A stretch of DNA of 64,000 bases from contig JABFGF010000001.1 of the NCBI GenBank assembly GCA_013112635.1, positions 372,001 through 436,000 of the forward strand. Reading direction: 5' to 3'. A program made the position numbers and the translations under genes. Below are positions 46,447-55,929 of the stretch, one piece after another. Below the pieces are notes generated by a model. It did not search any database. It saw only the letters and a list, made by a program, of their open reading frames with translations, and was not told the origin of the DNA. Source of the DNA: Calditrichota bacterium (GTDB taxonomy: Bacteria; Calditrichota; Calditrichia; Calditrichales; J004). Each line of letters starts with the position of its first letter. Position 1 is the first letter of the stretch.

Positions 46447-47859
46447 ATGAAAAAATTATATATTATCCTGGCAATCATTTTTTTGTTCCATTTATCCTGT
46501 GAAAATCAATCAGTAACACCTTCACATGATACGAACCTTAATGAGGGAACGATGGAAATTTCCCTGGATATGAGCAATGCACCACCTGAAGTATTTGCAT
46601 TAACTGGAATATTATCTAACAGTAATGGGGTGGAAATTAGTTTTGATTTTGAACTTAGCGGAAACTCTGCTACTGCCTTGGTGGAAAATATTCCGGTTGG
46701 TGATTGGGTATTGCAGGTTAACGCTATTGATGCGGAAAACACGATTATTTACTCAGGATCAACTGAAGTAAAGGTGAGTGCAGGAGTGGTGACAACTATT
46801 TCTCTACACTTAAACCCCACGACAGGAAGTCTTCAAATAATTGTAACTTGGGGGAACGATTATATCAATATTCCCGATGAGAACCTTTTAAATGCGTTGA
46901 TTGAAGCCAGTGTGGATATAGATGGTGACGGTTTAATAAGCAAAATAGAAGCTGAAGCTACTACAACGTTAATAATGCGCCATCGTAATATTTCTGATTT
47001 AACAGGTCTCGAAGCTTTTATTAATCTCGAAACACTGGATTGCAGTTACAATCTTTATTCCAGCATCGATGTTTCAAAAATGAAAGATCTGGTTTACCTG
47101 GATTGCAGCGAGAGTAGGTTAAACGCTTTGGATGTAACAAATAATCTGAAATTAGAACACCTGGATTGTAGTGACTATCGGATACCAAAACTTGATGTTT
47201 CAAATAACCCTGAGCTCGTTTATCTAAATTGCCATAATAATTTAATTAAAGAACTTGATTTATCTAACAATACTAAATTAGAAGTTCTTTGGACGCAGGA
47301 AAACCAGCTCACTTATTTAGATTTATCGAATAATAAATCTTTAAAAGAAATCAGTCTGCATTCTATTCCAACATTGGTAAATGTCTGTGTTTGGGTGCTG
47401 CCATTTCCACCTGCCGGGGTTAACCTCGATAAATATGGAAGCCCAAATATAAAATTTACAACAGATTGTTTACAAGATGACCAGTTTGAAGAAAATGATG
47501 AATTATCAAATGCTGCTCCTTTAACGGAATTTACATATTATCACGATTTATTCATTTCTATCAACGATGATGACTGGTATTCCATGACCATCAGTGCCGA
47601 CAGCCTATCCATCAAATGTGATTTTATCCATACGGATGGGGATATTAATATTGACCTGGTTGACAAAAATGGAAACGTATTAGCTACATCTCAGGGTAGT
47701 ACTGATAATGAGAGAATCAATCATATCGTCTCCAGTTTAGAGACCTATTATATTCATGTTTATCAAGTTTCCGGAACCAATAACACCTATACAATCTGGT
47801 GGGATGATATTTGGCAGGGCGAAGGGAAGAGTGTCCGAGGTGGTCATGGAATTGAATAG
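46447..47859 (+). CDS. Leucine-rich-repeat lipoprotein with PPC-like domain
   Basis: 470 residues. A lipoprotein-type signal ends at C18 (FHLSC; histidine at -3 is unusual). Residues about 30-130 form a beta domain with NIPVGDWVLQVNAID. Residues about 140-330 are leucine-rich repeats of about 21 residues, repeating LDCS-x-N, LDVSNNPEL and YLNCHNN, preceded by a DIDGDGLISKIEA segment that looks like a dockerin/EF-hand-type calcium loop. The C-terminal part (about 345-455, DDDWYSMTIS and YYIHVYQVSG) resembles the bacterial prepeptidase C-terminal (PPC) domain. It is the only member of the cluster without the sorting tail. It is probably surface-anchored and ligand-binding; no enzyme motif is seen. 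Confidence 0.82.
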   Translation: MKKLYIILAIIFLFHLSCENQSVTPSHDTNLNEGTMEISLDMSNAPPEVFALTGILSNSNGVEISFDFELSGNSATALVENIPVGDWVLQVNAIDAENTIIYSGSTEVKVSAGVVTTISLHLNPTTGSLQIIVTWGNDYINIPDENLLNALIEASVDIDGDGLISKIEAEATTTLIMRHRNISDLTGLEAFINLETLDCSYNLYSSIDVSKMKDLVYLDCSESRLNALDVTNNLKLEHLDCSDYRIPKLDVSNNPELVYLNCHNNLIKELDLSNNTKLEVLWTQENQLTYLDLSNNKSLKEISLHSIPTLVNVCVWVLPFPPAGVNLDKYGSPNIKFTTDCLQDDQFEENDELSNAAPLTEFTYYHDLFISINDDDWYSMTISADSLSIKCDFIHTDGDINIDLVDKNGNVLATSQGSTDNERINHIVSSLETYYIHVYQVSGTNNTYTIWWDDIWQGEGKSVRGGHGIE

Positions 47860-47924
47860 AATCCATTTCTATTATTCTAGGAAAATATCGGGGAGTCTTT
47901 GCAATTTAATTTATCGGAGGTAAT

Positions 47925-50150
47925 ATGAAATTATTTACTCTTAACGTTGCAACTATAATATTATTTTCTGGTGTATTAAACGCTCAATTCACACACACTT
48001 TTTCAGAAACGGCTCGAAATACACACTATGGCAGTGTAGAGAGTGTCACGGGCGACTCAAATGGAACAATTTTTATAGCAAATGGATCGGGTGGCCTAAA
48101 GGCTTTTAATAAAACTGATACTAATTTGGTTTTCATCTCACAAATAGATGATGATAGTTCCCCATATAAAGTAATTATTGGACAAGATGGCACTATTTTT
48201 ACTGTTGGAAGTAATTGGCGAATAAATGATTATAGATTATCTGCTTATAATTTTAATGGCCTTTCTTTTACTAAAAAAGATGAAATTGTAGTACCGGATT
48301 ATTTCACAGATATTGCAATCGTGAATGATTCAACAATTTTTGCAGCTACAGATGATATGTTGATAGCTTATTCTTTTATAAGTGGAACTTTCTCCAAAGA
48401 ACCTGTGGCCCAGATATCTGTTGATGGTCACTTAAATTCAATTGCTGTAGATTCAAACGGAATTGTTTTTACAGCTAACCTAAGAGAAATGCAGGCATAT
48501 CATTATCATGACTCAACTTTTAAAAATATTGCTTCGGTAAATGTAAATGAATCTGGGGAAGAAGAGGATTTAACAATTGGTGTGGATGGCACCATTTTTT
48601 TGACGGTTGACAATTATCAAGACCATACCAAGTTATTCGCTTATAAATTTATAGATAGTGCATTTGTGTATAACACTCATATTGATGTTCCGGGAAGGCG
48701 ATGGAGCGCAGGTGATGTTACTGTTGCCCCTGATGGAACGGTTTTTCTTGTAAAGTTTTTGTATGGGTTAATTGCTTATGAATATGATGGTTCTTCTTTT
48801 AAAAATTCAGGATACATTGATATTAAAGGTTCTGTTGAAGATATGTATATAAGCTCGAATGGTGATATTTTTTTAGCTAATGGTGGATTATCTATATATA
48901 ATTTTGATGGCATTTCTTTTACCAAAACAGCAATTCAAATAAGGTACAGTGAAGCAAATGATGTTGTAACAAATAATAAAGGGTTAGTTTTTTTAGCAAA
49001 TGGTGCAGATGGACTACGGGTTTATTCTTATGACGGGTCATCTCTTTTAAATATTGCCCACGCTTATGTGGACACCGGTCTTGCATCCGGGGTTTCATTA
49101 AGTCCTGATGAGACTATTTTTTTAGCAAATGGTACAGACGGCCTCCGTGCTTACCAGTTAAATGAATCGTCTCTAGTAAATACAGCCCATGTACCTTTTG
49201 ATAGTGGGTATGCGCAAAAAGTGACAACAGATGCAAATGGGACTGTTTTTTTGGTTACCGAAAAAGAATTACAAGCATATGATTATAACGGTGTATCATT
49301 TACTAAAACGGCATGGACTTCGATTGATAGTGGTTTGATAAGCGATGTAACCGTTGTAGACGATGGTACTGTATTCCTTGCAGGTAACGGCTGGCGCAAT
49401 CGAGGAGGCTTTCATACAGATGATGATGGATTACGTGCATACAAATATGATGGTCATTCATTTACAAATAAAGCCCATATTGATAATGATGGGTGGGCAT
49501 CGGGTATTGCCCTGGGGTTGGATGGGACAGTCTATCTTGCAAATGGTGAAGATGGAATACGTGTATATAATTACTTTGATACTTTATTTACCAACATTGC
49601 TTTTACACTTGTTTTCAATGGCTGGGCTAGTGATGTAGCTATTGGATTGGATGGAAACATTTTTTTAGCAGATTCTGATTATGAAAGCAATTCACTATTC
49701 GCATATCAATACGAGAATAATTCCATTCTTAAAAATGTTGCGAAAAGTGAAGATATTGGCAAAGCAAATAGAGTTGTTGTCAGCGCGGACGGAACCATTT
49801 TCCTGGCCACGAACGATGAAGGTCTGATCGTTTATGAATACGCTGAAATAACTTCTATTTCCCATAACTCCTATAGCAATCCCGAAAGTTTTAAGTTAAA
49901 TCAAAATTACCCCAATCCTTTTAATCCAACAACAACTATAGAATATCAGCTTCCCAAAACCAGCAAAATACAGTTGAGTATCTACAACCTGCTTGGGCAA
50001 AAAGTGGCCACACTGGTAAATAAAAAACAATCTGCAGGTAAGTACAGTGTTGAGTGGGATGCCACTGGTTTTAGCTCGGGCCTATATTTTTACAAACTTG
50101 AAACAGGCAGCGGATTTGAGCAAACCCGCAAATTGGTGGTGCTAAAGTAA
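47925..50150 (+). CDS. Secreted repeat-propeller protein B with C-terminal sorting domain
   Basis: 741 residues, paralogous to the product of 41335. Signal peptide about 1-20 (ending LNAQ), then ARNTHYGSVESVTGDSNGTI, nearly the same start as protein A. About 14 repeats with units like TIFLANGTDGLRAYQLNESS follow; several contain the FTNKAHIDNDG pattern. The sorting tail is about 655-741 (NYPNPFNPTTTIEYQLPKTS, ending RKLVVLK). It is all-beta by composition and repeat spacing, with no catalytic residues recognised. TATCGGAGGTAAT precedes the ATG. Confidence 0.85.
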   Translation: MKLFTLNVATIILFSGVLNAQFTHTFSETARNTHYGSVESVTGDSNGTIFIANGSGGLKAFNKTDTNLVFISQIDDDSSPYKVIIGQDGTIFTVGSNWRINDYRLSAYNFNGLSFTKKDEIVVPDYFTDIAIVNDSTIFAATDDMLIAYSFISGTFSKEPVAQISVDGHLNSIAVDSNGIVFTANLREMQAYHYHDSTFKNIASVNVNESGEEEDLTIGVDGTIFLTVDNYQDHTKLFAYKFIDSAFVYNTHIDVPGRRWSAGDVTVAPDGTVFLVKFLYGLIAYEYDGSSFKNSGYIDIKGSVEDMYISSNGDIFLANGGLSIYNFDGISFTKTAIQIRYSEANDVVTNNKGLVFLANGADGLRVYSYDGSSLLNIAHAYVDTGLASGVSLSPDETIFLANGTDGLRAYQLNESSLVNTAHVPFDSGYAQKVTTDANGTVFLVTEKELQAYDYNGVSFTKTAWTSIDSGLISDVTVVDDGTVFLAGNGWRNRGGFHTDDDGLRAYKYDGHSFTNKAHIDNDGWASGIALGLDGTVYLANGEDGIRVYNYFDTLFTNIAFTLVFNGWASDVAIGLDGNIFLADSDYESNSLFAYQYENNSILKNVAKSEDIGKANRVVVSADGTIFLATNDEGLIVYEYAEITSISHNSYSNPESFKLNQNYPNPFNPTTTIEYQLPKTSKIQLSIYNLLGQKVATLVNKKQSAGKYSVEWDATGFSSGLYFYKLETGSGFEQTRKLVVLK

Positions 50151-50189
50151 AAATTAGAAAATTGATCCAGTTTATTTAGCGGAGGCAAA

Positions 50190-51932
50190 ATGAAGGCGGT
50201 CTATATAACTTTCTTAATAATAATTCCTTTTTATGGATTTTCCCAACATACTTTTTCTATTGTAGCTGTTGATTCAGTTACAGGTGAAATTGGCAGTGCG
50301 GGAGCTACATGCCTAGACAATGTAATTCTTCAAGGTGAGGAAGGAGCACTGGTTATTAGTGATATTATTCTTGGAGTTGGTGCAATACACACCCAGGCTT
50401 GGTGGGATACAACAAACCAATTTGCAGCCCGAGCAAGAATGGAAAATGGAGACTCACCTCAGGAAATAATAGACTGGTTAATCCAAAATGATTCAGGAAA
50501 AGATGGGGCCAACATTAATGACCGGCAATATGGTATAATAAATATTAATAATGGACATCCTAGAACAGCCGCTTATACCGGAAGTAGTACCCCTTTTGTG
50601 ACCAATCATATTCGTGGGGCAAATTATTCAATTCAAGGCAATACTCTTTTAGAGCGTGCTGTGCTTGATGATATGGAAAGCTCTTTTCTTAATACATCAG
50701 GCTCCCTTGCAGATAAGTTAATGGCAGCTATGCAGGGAGCAAAAAGAATTGGCGCAGATCGTAGGTGTTCCGATGATGGCGTGAGTTCTTTATCTGCATT
50801 TTTACGGGTTGCACAACCAAATGACACATTGTCCGGCTATGGCCAGTTAAATTTGGATATCAACATCGGCAATACGCCAAATAGTGTTGATCCAATAAAT
50901 TCCCTGCAAAATGAATATGATCAATGGCTAATAGCAAATTATGATGCCGCCTATTTATCTCGAGGTTTAGTATCATCAACGTATTTACAACCTGGAATAG
51001 ATACACTTACACTTTCAGCAGTTGTTTATAATCATGCTGAACATGATGTTGAAGTATTTGCCAAAATAACTGATAGCGATAATTTATTGGTTGATTCCCT
51101 TAGTTTATTCAATGATGGTTTGCATAATGATGCAGCTTTTGATGACAGCATATGGGCCGTTCAATTTAAACCCGAGTCTATTGAAAAAAGTTACAAGGTT
51201 AGTATTACAACTATCGACAAATCTGTAGGCTTATCCTTTATAAATAAAAACATAACACAATTTACAACTATTGGCCCAGTAAAAGTAACAGAGCGAGCAT
51301 ATATCGATACAAGTTACAACCAAGACACCAATACACAATTCATTCTACTAACCATAAAAAATTATGGGATAACTACCAAAGCCAAAGACCTTTCTGTTAC
51401 TCTCAATACCGAAGATCCTAGAATAGAGAAAATGGAAATCAGCACAAGAACCATTCCTGATCTTGAGCCTGGTGAAATTGATACATCAACGATCTTTTCA
51501 CTTTTTGCATTCGTTTATGCGGATAGTTTTCTTCCGGATTGCACACTTATAAATCCAATTCTGTTTAATGTTGATGTTTTCAGTGATGGGTATCTTTACT
51601 GGACATCTTCATTTGAATTTGTAGCCGACAAAATTTCTACTATAAAGGGTGAGCAACATTTAATACCTGAAAAGTATTACTTAAACCAGAATTACCCCAA
51701 TCCATTTAATCCTGTAACAACAATCAGTTATTATTTGCCCAAAACCAGTAAAGTAAAACTATACGTATTTGATTTACAGGGCAAAATTGTTGCAACGCTG
51801 GTTAATAATAAACAATCGGCAGGAATTCATAAGGTTGAATGGGATGCCAAGGGATTTGCAACGGGTGTCTATTTGTACAAATTAGAAGTCGACGATTTTG
51901 TTAGGATACGCAAGATGGTTGTTCTTAAATAA
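50190..51932 (+). CDS. Secreted DUF1028 protein with sorting domain
   Basis: 580 residues. A signal peptide of about 19 residues is followed by HTFSIVAVDSVTGEIGSAGA, the start of the DUF1028 (Ntn-hydrolase-like) domain that runs to about residue 235 and includes QGNTLLERAVLDDMESSF and GAKRIGADRRCSDDGVSSLS. DUF1028 proteins are predicted amidohydrolase-type proteins without a firm substrate. Residues about 270-490 match the module before the tail of the protein at 43537 (AYIDTSYNQDTNTQ, LPDCTLINPI, YLYWTSSFEFVADKIS). The sorting tail is about 493-580 but has a divergent core (YVFDLQGKIVATL). AGCGGAGGCAAA precedes the ATG. Confidence 0.87.
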   Translation: MKAVYITFLIIIPFYGFSQHTFSIVAVDSVTGEIGSAGATCLDNVILQGEEGALVISDIILGVGAIHTQAWWDTTNQFAARARMENGDSPQEIIDWLIQNDSGKDGANINDRQYGIININNGHPRTAAYTGSSTPFVTNHIRGANYSIQGNTLLERAVLDDMESSFLNTSGSLADKLMAAMQGAKRIGADRRCSDDGVSSLSAFLRVAQPNDTLSGYGQLNLDINIGNTPNSVDPINSLQNEYDQWLIANYDAAYLSRGLVSSTYLQPGIDTLTLSAVVYNHAEHDVEVFAKITDSDNLLVDSLSLFNDGLHNDAAFDDSIWAVQFKPESIEKSYKVSITTIDKSVGLSFINKNITQFTTIGPVKVTERAYIDTSYNQDTNTQFILLTIKNYGITTKAKDLSVTLNTEDPRIEKMEISTRTIPDLEPGEIDTSTIFSLFAFVYADSFLPDCTLINPILFNVDVFSDGYLYWTSSFEFVADKISTIKGEQHLIPEKYYLNQNYPNPFNPVTTISYYLPKTSKVKLYVFDLQGKIVATLVNNKQSAGIHKVEWDAKGFATGVYLYKLEVDDFVRIRKMVVLK

Positions 51933-51966
51933 GAAAACATTTCTTAAATCTAAATAAGGGGGTGTT

Positions 51967-53313
51967 ATGAAAACTTATTTATTTAGTATTTTAATTTTAG
52001 TAGTTTCTAATAGCCAGGCTCAATATTCTCATACTTTTACCCTCGCTGCTCATGCCAATATTGAAGTGGAAAATGATGGTTATATTGGAAGGGGCAGGGA
52101 TGTTGCAGTGGGCCTTGATGGTACAGTTTTTCTGGCCGTTGGATCAGAAGGATCTATATTGGGTTCGATTCTTGGTACTTTTGGTTTGTCTGCTTATAGT
52201 TTTAATGGTTCTTCTCTCATCAACACAGCATACGCTCCTATTGATAGTGGGCAAGCATTTGACGTTGCGGTTGGCCCAGACGGTATTGTTTTCCTTGCTA
52301 GCAGTAAAAGTGGAGGACATCATGGTGAACCTGGCGATGATGGTTTACGTTCTTTCATTTATCAAGATACTACTTTTACCAACACCGCACATATTGATGA
52401 TAATGGTTCAGCTCGTAGTGTGATTGTTGGTCCGGACGGGACTGTTTTTCTTGCCAGTAGTGGAGATGGCTTACGCGCCTATAGTTATGATGGTGATTCA
52501 TTTATAAACACAGCTCATATTTACAATGGCGATGATGCTGAAAGTGTTGCTGTTAATTCAAATGGAACTGTTTTTGTAGCTTATGGCGACTCTGGTTTAT
52601 ACGCTTATAGATATGATGACACATCCTTTACAAACATTGGTCATATTAATGATGAAGGTTGGGCCAATGGTGTGGTAGTTGGCCAGGGTGGAACTATTTT
52701 TCTGGCAAATGGTGAAGATGGCTTACGGGCTTATAATTTTGATGGTGTTTCATTTACTAACACTGCCCATGTTAATAATGTGGATGAAAAAGGTTTCGCC
52801 CATGATGTAACCATCGGATTGGAAGGAACAGTTTTTTTAACCGGTGGAGATGATGGCTTGAGGGCTTATGATTATAATGGTACATCTTTTACAAATACGG
52901 CCCATATTTACGATAGCACTGGTTCGGCCCACGGAGTAGCGGTTGGTCCAGACGGGACTATTTTTCTGGCTAATTGGGAAGGCGGTTTAGTTGCTTATAC
53001 ATACTCTCCTATTTCAGGTTTTGCAGATAAATTGTTAAGAAGTCCAATTCAATTTGTACTTTCACATAATTACCCCAATCCGTTTAATCCTAGTACAACT
53101 ATTAAATACCAACTGCCTAAAACCAGCAAAGTTGATTTAAGTATTTACAATCTTCTTGGTCAAAAAGTGATATCTTTAGTGAACAAAAAACAACAGTCCG
53201 GACAATATGCAATTGAATGGGATGCCAGTGGCTTTAGTACCGGTGTTTATTATTATCAACTAAAAACAGACCGGGGATATATTAAAACCAGAAAACTTAT
53301 TCTGTTAAAATAG
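51967..53313 (+). CDS. Secreted repeat-propeller protein C with C-terminal sorting domain
   Basis: 448 residues, the shortest of three paralogues (with 41335 and 47925). Signal peptide about 1-18 (ending NSQAQ). About eight repeats follow, the most regular of the three: VGPDGTVFLASSGDGLRAYS, NTAHIYNGDDAESVAV and so on, consistent with one seven- or eight-bladed propeller. The sorting tail is about 362-448 (NYPNPFNPS, ending RKLILLK). Its DNA is almost the same as the tail of the gene at 43537. GGGGGTGTT precedes the ATG. Confidence 0.85.
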   Translation: MKTYLFSILILVVSNSQAQYSHTFTLAAHANIEVENDGYIGRGRDVAVGLDGTVFLAVGSEGSILGSILGTFGLSAYSFNGSSLINTAYAPIDSGQAFDVAVGPDGIVFLASSKSGGHHGEPGDDGLRSFIYQDTTFTNTAHIDDNGSARSVIVGPDGTVFLASSGDGLRAYSYDGDSFINTAHIYNGDDAESVAVNSNGTVFVAYGDSGLYAYRYDDTSFTNIGHINDEGWANGVVVGQGGTIFLANGEDGLRAYNFDGVSFTNTAHVNNVDEKGFAHDVTIGLEGTVFLTGGDDGLRAYDYNGTSFTNTAHIYDSTGSAHGVAVGPDGTIFLANWEGGLVAYTYSPISGFADKLLRSPIQFVLSHNYPNPFNPSTTIKYQLPKTSKVDLSIYNLLGQKVISLVNKKQQSGQYAIEWDASGFSTGVYYYQLKTDRGYIKTRKLILLK

Positions 53314-53322
53314 GAGATTTCA

Positions 53323-55596
53323 ATGTCGCGGGTTTTCTTAATATTAAATTTTGTAACGATTTGCGTTAATAACGCGTTTGGCCAGTGGGAAGTCCTAAAT
53401 GAAAGCCCCAACCAGATGAACGATATGTTTTTTTTAAATGATGATACCGGTTGGCTATGCGGGGACAGTGTTATTTTAAAAACAGAAGATGCCGGAGAAA
53501 GCTGGAGCATTATTCCATTGAGCGATGGTTTGGTTTTAAAGCAAATCTTTTTCTCATCTGATTCAGTTGGTTGGGCAATTGGTTACTTCGAAGGGCAATG
53601 GGATCATAGTATATTTAAATCAGAAAATGGTGGAGAGTCATGGAGCTTATCAAAACAATTTAACGAGAATTGGTTTGTTCCAAAAATGAACGTTGTAAAT
53701 GATAGTGTTGTTTTTGTAACTGGGATAAAAACCAGCACGGATGATTGTAGCGGATGGGTAATTAAAACCCAGGACGGTGGTTCCACCTGGGAAGTAATTA
53801 CACCTACTACACCATTAAACAAAACAGATTTTGATTTTATTCATTTTTTTGATGGTTTAAACGGATTAGTGGCAGGGCAATGTGATGATAAGTTAATAAT
53901 TCTTAGAACATCAGATGGAGGCTCTTTGTGGGAACAACAGGTTATTACCCAATTCTCAAACTTGAACCAAATACAATTTGGCTCTGATTCGATATTATAT
54001 TTCATTACTTCTCAAAGAAAGGACTGGCCGGATCAATATTATTTTTGTTCTTCTACAGACACCTTAAAAAGCTGGGAAGTTTGTTATAGTAAACCCTTTC
54101 GTATAGGATCTGTTTTTATAAAAGAAGATGGTTCTATGCATTCTTTAATGGAAGACAGCCTCTATAACAGTAGCCTCTTTAAAAGTATAAATAAAGGAAA
54201 AAGCTGGGCTTTGCAATCATCAAATATTTTCGGTCACAAAATATATTTAGCGTCAGAACAGCAGGGTTTTATTTTTAGTTCAGAAGATGGAAGGAGGGGG
54301 CCATTTTTTTACTATTTGTGGGAAACAAAAGATGATGGAAAGTCATGGTCTTTTGATAATTTTCGCTTTCATTTTAACGATGTGTTTTTTATAGACCACA
54401 AAGTTGGATACGCCTGTGGGGGTATTCAGGGGTTTCATTTAAATACTGGCAAACTTTTTAAAACTATTGACGGTGGTAAAACCTGGGCATTGATTCAAGA
54501 TACGGGAGAATTGAATTTTACTCATTGGAAAGATGAAGAAACTGGCTTTATAGCAGGAGGTTGGAATGAATTTTTACGAACTGAAGATGGCGGACTCAGC
54601 TGGGTTGAACTAAACAATCCTGATTCAACCGGATTTGAATTTTCTGTAAAGGAAATGATATTTACAGAAAATCGAACAGGATGGGCCGCAGGTTGGTCAG
54701 TGAATCAAACTTCAGGGGCAGCTATTCTTAAATCTGATGATGAAGGTAAAAGTTGGAATATAGCCTACAAAGTTTCAGAGACAGACGGCTTTAATTCTTT
54801 ACATAATGTTGGCAATAATATATGGAGTGTTGGTGAAAATGGTTTAATCGCTACTTCAGTTTCTGGTGATTCATTCCGGCTTGAAAAGCCTTTTACAGAT
54901 CTTCCGTTGACTAAAGTATTTTTCTCTGATGTGCAACACGGCTGGATCGCCGGTGGCTATTTCGATTATGATGATGATAAGTCCTATTTGAAACTATTCA
55001 AAACAGTAGACGGTGGCCAGTCCTGGCATGATGTTCCCGACTATGATTACAAGACAAATGATATGTTTTTTGAAGACAGTCTTCATGGCTGGGCTGCGGG
55101 TAACGATACTACTTTTAAGGGATATTCAGGCAAATCCGAAAGTGGGGTACTTTTAGAAACGCAAGATGGTGGAAAAAACTGGACAGCTCTGGCAGAAGGA
55201 TTAAGTGCGCCATTAACAGCCATTCATTTTAAAGATGGTTTCGGTTGGGCAGTTGGTGGTAATGGCCTTGTCTTGAGAACCGATGATGGTGTAAACTGGA
55301 TTGATCAAAGAACTAATAAAATATATGCAAACTCATTTAGTCTATCTCAGAACTATCCCAATCCATTTAACCCAGTAACTACGATAGAATACAAACTACC
55401 AAAGAGTAGCAAAGTGAATTTAAGCATTTACAACCTGCTTGGGCAAAAAGTGGCAACTTTGGTTAATGAAAAACAGGTGGCGGGAAATTACAAAGTAGAT
55501 TGGAATTCACTGGGATCTAGCAGTGGGGTGTATTTTTATAAAATAGAAACAGACAATGGATATACAAAAACCAGAAAGCTTGTAGTATTGAAATAA
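53323..55596 (+). CDS. Secreted YCF48/BNR-repeat propeller with sorting domain (copy 1)
   Basis: 757 residues. Signal peptide about 1-20. Repeated units of about 45-50 residues have Asp-box-like cores: KTEDAGESWSIIP, KSENGGESWSLS, KTIDGGKTWALIQ, KTVDGGQSWHDV, ETQDGGKNWTAL. They are preceded by segments such as GWAIGYFEG and GWAAGND, the pattern of YCF48/photosystem II stability factor-like and sialidase-type propellers. No glycosidase catalytic set is apparent, so a structural or binding role is more likely. The sorting tail is about 672-757 (NYPNPFNPVTTIEYKLPKSS). It starts nine bases after the previous stop and is paralogous to 60573. Confidence 0.87.
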   Translation: MSRVFLILNFVTICVNNAFGQWEVLNESPNQMNDMFFLNDDTGWLCGDSVILKTEDAGESWSIIPLSDGLVLKQIFFSSDSVGWAIGYFEGQWDHSIFKSENGGESWSLSKQFNENWFVPKMNVVNDSVVFVTGIKTSTDDCSGWVIKTQDGGSTWEVITPTTPLNKTDFDFIHFFDGLNGLVAGQCDDKLIILRTSDGGSLWEQQVITQFSNLNQIQFGSDSILYFITSQRKDWPDQYYFCSSTDTLKSWEVCYSKPFRIGSVFIKEDGSMHSLMEDSLYNSSLFKSINKGKSWALQSSNIFGHKIYLASEQQGFIFSSEDGRRGPFFYYLWETKDDGKSWSFDNFRFHFNDVFFIDHKVGYACGGIQGFHLNTGKLFKTIDGGKTWALIQDTGELNFTHWKDEETGFIAGGWNEFLRTEDGGLSWVELNNPDSTGFEFSVKEMIFTENRTGWAAGWSVNQTSGAAILKSDDEGKSWNIAYKVSETDGFNSLHNVGNNIWSVGENGLIATSVSGDSFRLEKPFTDLPLTKVFFSDVQHGWIAGGYFDYDDDKSYLKLFKTVDGGQSWHDVPDYDYKTNDMFFEDSLHGWAAGNDTTFKGYSGKSESGVLLETQDGGKNWTALAEGLSAPLTAIHFKDGFGWAVGGNGLVLRTDDGVNWIDQRTNKIYANSFSLSQNYPNPFNPVTTIEYKLPKSSKVNLSIYNLLGQKVATLVNEKQVAGNYKVDWNSLGSSSGVYFYKIETDNGYTKTRKLVVLK

Positions 55597-55929
55597 AATT
55601 GATACCATGAAACTGGGCTAAATGTGTAAAAGACCCTGTTTCCAAAACCACAAATCGTAATAAACTACTCACAAATGCTATCAAAACTTTGATGGTTTAT
55701 CAGAAATTTGATAAATCAATTTTTAGAAATGCATGAAATATTTGTTAAAACATTGATTGTTTTCATAAATATGGATTGGCATAAGTTTTGAACCTTCCTT
55801 TTAATAATCAATTTTTACAGACCAGACAATACATCTGTTGACTGATTTATAAATTATTGAATTTGCCAAAACCTTTGAATAACTTGTTTTAAAAGCGTTA
55901 TTTCATCACAGCTATACTTAGAGTGAATA
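55597..55929. other. Intergenic gap of 333 bases inside the secreted-protein cluster
   Basis: An AT-rich stretch without a convincing reading frame. TTTATCA at 55696-55702 can pair with TGATAAA at 55709-55715 and is followed by TCAATTTTTAG, a weak candidate terminator. No clear promoter hexamers were found before the CotH gene, although a separate transcript from here is plausible because all other gaps upstream in the cluster are under 70 bases. Confidence 0.5.
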
